This document shows positions 14,718-16,160 of a DNA stretch of 16,160 bases, piece after piece. This stretch comes from an uncultured Collinsella sp. GTDB lineage: Bacteria; Actinomycetota; Coriobacteriia; Coriobacteriales; Coriobacteriaceae. Position numbers and translations under genes: made by a program. The stretch covers positions 1 through 16,160 of the forward strand of contig CAUGJN010000024.1 in NCBI GenBank assembly GCA_959599635.1, read 5' to 3'. The stretch's first letter is position 1. Every line of letters starts with the position of its first letter. The notes beneath the pieces are model-generated. The model was not told where the DNA came from. It searched no databases and saw only the letters and a list, made by a program, of their open reading frames with translations.

Positions 14718-15638
14718 CTACACGCGCAGGTAGCGGCGCATGGCTATGGCAGAACCAAAGAGACCGATAATCACACCGACCAGAATCAGCGCAGCATAGG
14801 TCACCAGGTAGTACTGCATCGGCAGGGCAAACGACATCCAGCCGATGCTCTCCTGCAAACGCGGAATCATCAGATTGCGCAGCAGCTCCAGAACGCCGAT
14901 GGAAAGCAGCGAGCCCAAAATGGCCTGCAGTACGCCCTCGGTGATAAACGGGCCGCGAATGAAGCCGTTGCTGGCGCCGACCAGACGCATAATCGCAATC
15001 TCACGACGACGCGCCGTGATGGACAGGCGAATCGTGTTGTTGATGAAGATGAATGCGATAAAGGTCAGAAGGCTAACGAGCACCACGGCGGCGATGCGGA
15101 TGTAGTTGGTCACCTGGAACAGGCGGCTCACTTCCTCCTGGCCGTACAGCACGCTCGCGTTGACGTCGCCGTCATCCGCGATCTTCTGGAAGTCGGCGTT
15201 CTTCTTGAGCTTCTCTGCCGTGCTCTCGACCTTGGACGGATCGTCCATCTCAATTGCAAACGAAGCCGGCAGCGGGTTCTGGCCATCGAGCGCGCTCATG
15301 GTGGCGTCGGCGTTGCCCGACATCTTGCTCGTATACTCGGCCAGCGCGTCGTCCTTGTCCTTATAGGTCACGGACTTGACGTTATTCCACGTCTTAAGCT
15401 CGGCCTCAAAAGCCTGAACATCGGCCTGATCGGCGTCATCGCTAATGAACGCGTTGATGACAACCTGATCCTCGACGGTGCCGATCACGGAGTTCAGCAT
15501 CGCGGAGCCCATGATGAACAGGCCGATGATAAACAGCGAAAGGAAGATCGTGATGACGGCGCCGAGCGAGGTAGTCCAGTTACGGAAGAAGTGACTGATT
15601 GCCTCTTTGAAGGAGTAGCCCACGTTAGTTGGTGCCAT
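14718..15638 (-). CDS. ftsX: Cell-division ABC transporter permease FtsX
   Basis: The membrane partner of FtsE; the complex activates peptidoglycan hydrolases at the septum. The 306-residue protein has a short cytosolic N-terminus, TM1 (about 24-46), a large extracellular loop (47-177), then TM2 (178-200), TM3 (about 233-255) and TM4 (about 276-299). This is the four-TM FtsX layout, and length is typical for Gram-positives. RREIAIMRLVGAS (211-223) between TM2 and TM3 is the conserved coupling segment. The ATG at 15638 lies inside the end of ftsE (14-base overlap), indicating translational coupling, with GGGGAGG 11 bases upstream. The partner hydrolase is not in the window. Confidence 0.95.
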   Translation of the reverse strand: MAPTNVGYSFKEAISHFFRNWTTSLGAVITIFLSLFIIGLFIMGSAMLNSVIGTVEDQVVINAFISDDADQADVQAFEAELKTWNNVKSVTYKDKDDALAEYTSKMSGNADATMSALDGQNPLPASFAIEMDDPSKVESTAEKLKKNADFQKIADDGDVNASVLYGQEEVSRLFQVTNYIRIAAVVLVSLLTFIAFIFINNTIRLSITARRREIAIMRLVGASNGFIRGPFITEGVLQAILGSLLSIGVLELLRNLMIPRLQESIGWMSFALPMQYYLVTYAALILVGVIIGLFGSAIAMRRYLRV

Positions 15639-16160
15639 AGTTGCCGTAACCTCCCCTCTCCTGGTCGCGGATAACGTGGCCGCCCTCGAGGGCGATCACG
15701 CGACGGTGCATGCTATCGACCATCTCGCGGTCGTGCGTGGCGACGATCACGGTGGTGCCGGTGCGGTTAATACGCTCGAGCAGCTTCATGATGCCCAGCG
15801 AGATCGCCGGGTCGAGGTTACCCGTGGGCTCGTCGCAGATCAGCAGCGGCGGACGGTTGACCATAGCGCGGGCGACGGCGACGCGCTGCTGCTCGCCACC
15901 GGAAAGCTGGTCGGGCAGCGAGTCCATCTGATCGGCCAGACCGACCAGACGCAGCACCTCGGGCACCTGGCTGCGAATGACGCCCTTGGGCTTGCCGATG
16001 CACTGCAGGGCAAACGCCACGTTTTCGTAGGCGGTCTTTTGCGGCAGAAGCTTAAAGTCCTGGAACACGGCGCCAATCTGGCGGCGCAGGAACGGAACCT
16101 TGCGGTTCTTGATCTTCATGAGGTCCTGACCGGCAACCAGGATGCGACCGCTCGTCGGCT
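15625..16160 (-). CDS. ftsE: Cell-division ATP-binding protein FtsE (5' end outside window)
   Basis: The cytosolic ABC ATPase of the FtsEX complex. Only the C-terminal 177 residues are visible; the frame runs off the window edge at 16160 in PTSGRILVAGQDL, which is normal FtsE sequence, so the Met at 16119 is internal. Visible motifs in order are the Q-loop IGAVFQDFKLLP, the signature LSGGEQQRVAVARAM, Walker B LLICDEPTGNLDP and the switch histidine VATHDREMVD. Walker A lies beyond the edge. The last residues (GGYGNYGTN) overlap the start of ftsX. In many Actinobacteria and Firmicutes prfB lies upstream of ftsE; that cannot be checked here. Confidence 0.95.
   Translation of the reverse strand, partial: PTSGRILVAGQDLMKIKNRKVPFLRRQIGAVFQDFKLLPQKTAYENVAFALQCIGKPKGVIRSQVPEVLRLVGLADQMDSLPDQLSGGEQQRVAVARAMVNRPPLLICDEPTGNLDPAISLGIMKLLERINRTGTTVIVATHDREMVDSMHRRVIALEGGHVIRDQERGGYGNYGTN

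Noticed and set aside
13656..15674. 672-codon plus-strand open frame across rnr and ftsX
   Set aside because: It is antisense to two genes with clear conserved motifs, its translation has no recognisable domain and is Arg/His/Gln-rich, as expected for the shadow frame of high-GC genes.

Overview
The window is high-GC, gene-dense bacterial chromosome. Its gene content (ftsEX beside rnr, smpB, a MurNAc-recycling cluster, a dPGM, an Nramp transporter, redox genes of anaerobes) and its large intergenic palindromes suggest an anaerobic, high-GC Gram-positive gut bacterium. The best guess is Collinsella or a close relative in the Coriobacteriia. This is inference from style and content, not a database match. 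Most genes lie on the minus strand; only gpmA, mntH and one unrecognised small gene are on the plus strand.

Layout. Bases 1-2231 carry gpmA (phosphoglycerate mutase) and mntH (Nramp Mn/Fe importer), followed by two tandem 80-bp-period palindromes. Bases 2462-3276 (minus) hold a flavin reductase and a very short rubredoxin, which look like an unfused version of the flavin reductase-rubredoxin modules known in anaerobes. Bases 3485-4862 hold a TPR-like protein gene overlapping smpB. Bases 4920-5200 form a complete tRNA unit: promoter, tRNA-Gln(CUG), tRNA-Glu(CUC), terminator. A small unknown plus-strand gene (5394-5804) and an ArsC/Spx-fold gene (5877-6236) follow.

Bases 6329-10772 are a MurNAc / peptidoglycan-fragment catabolic cluster, transcribed murR - murQ - murP - mupG. 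MurP (PTS EIIBC without IIA) imports and phosphorylates the sugar. MupG (DUF871 6-phospho-muramidase) cleaves MurNAc6P-GlcNAc. MurQ removes the lactyl ether to give GlcNAc-6-P. MurR (RpiR family) is the likely regulator. A strong intrinsic terminator lies between murP and mupG and runs straight into the mupG ribosome-binding site, so it could set mupG dosage.

Bases 10977-12330 carry a VanZ-like membrane protein and a small serine recombinase with an inverted repeat just upstream. Bases 12447-16160 carry rnr, ftsX and the 3' part of ftsE, the conserved cell-division and RNA-quality-control end of the window. rnr and smpB are often neighbours; here they are same-strand but about 8.5 kb apart. 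The mur cluster, recombinase and other genes between them may therefore be a later insertion.

I did not find a clearly unprecedented system. The most noteworthy items are the intragenic-cluster terminator at mupG, the split flavin reductase/short rubredoxin pair with its palindrome and attenuator-like leader, the palindromic repeat families, the recombinase with its repeat, and the unrecognised gene at 5394-5804.
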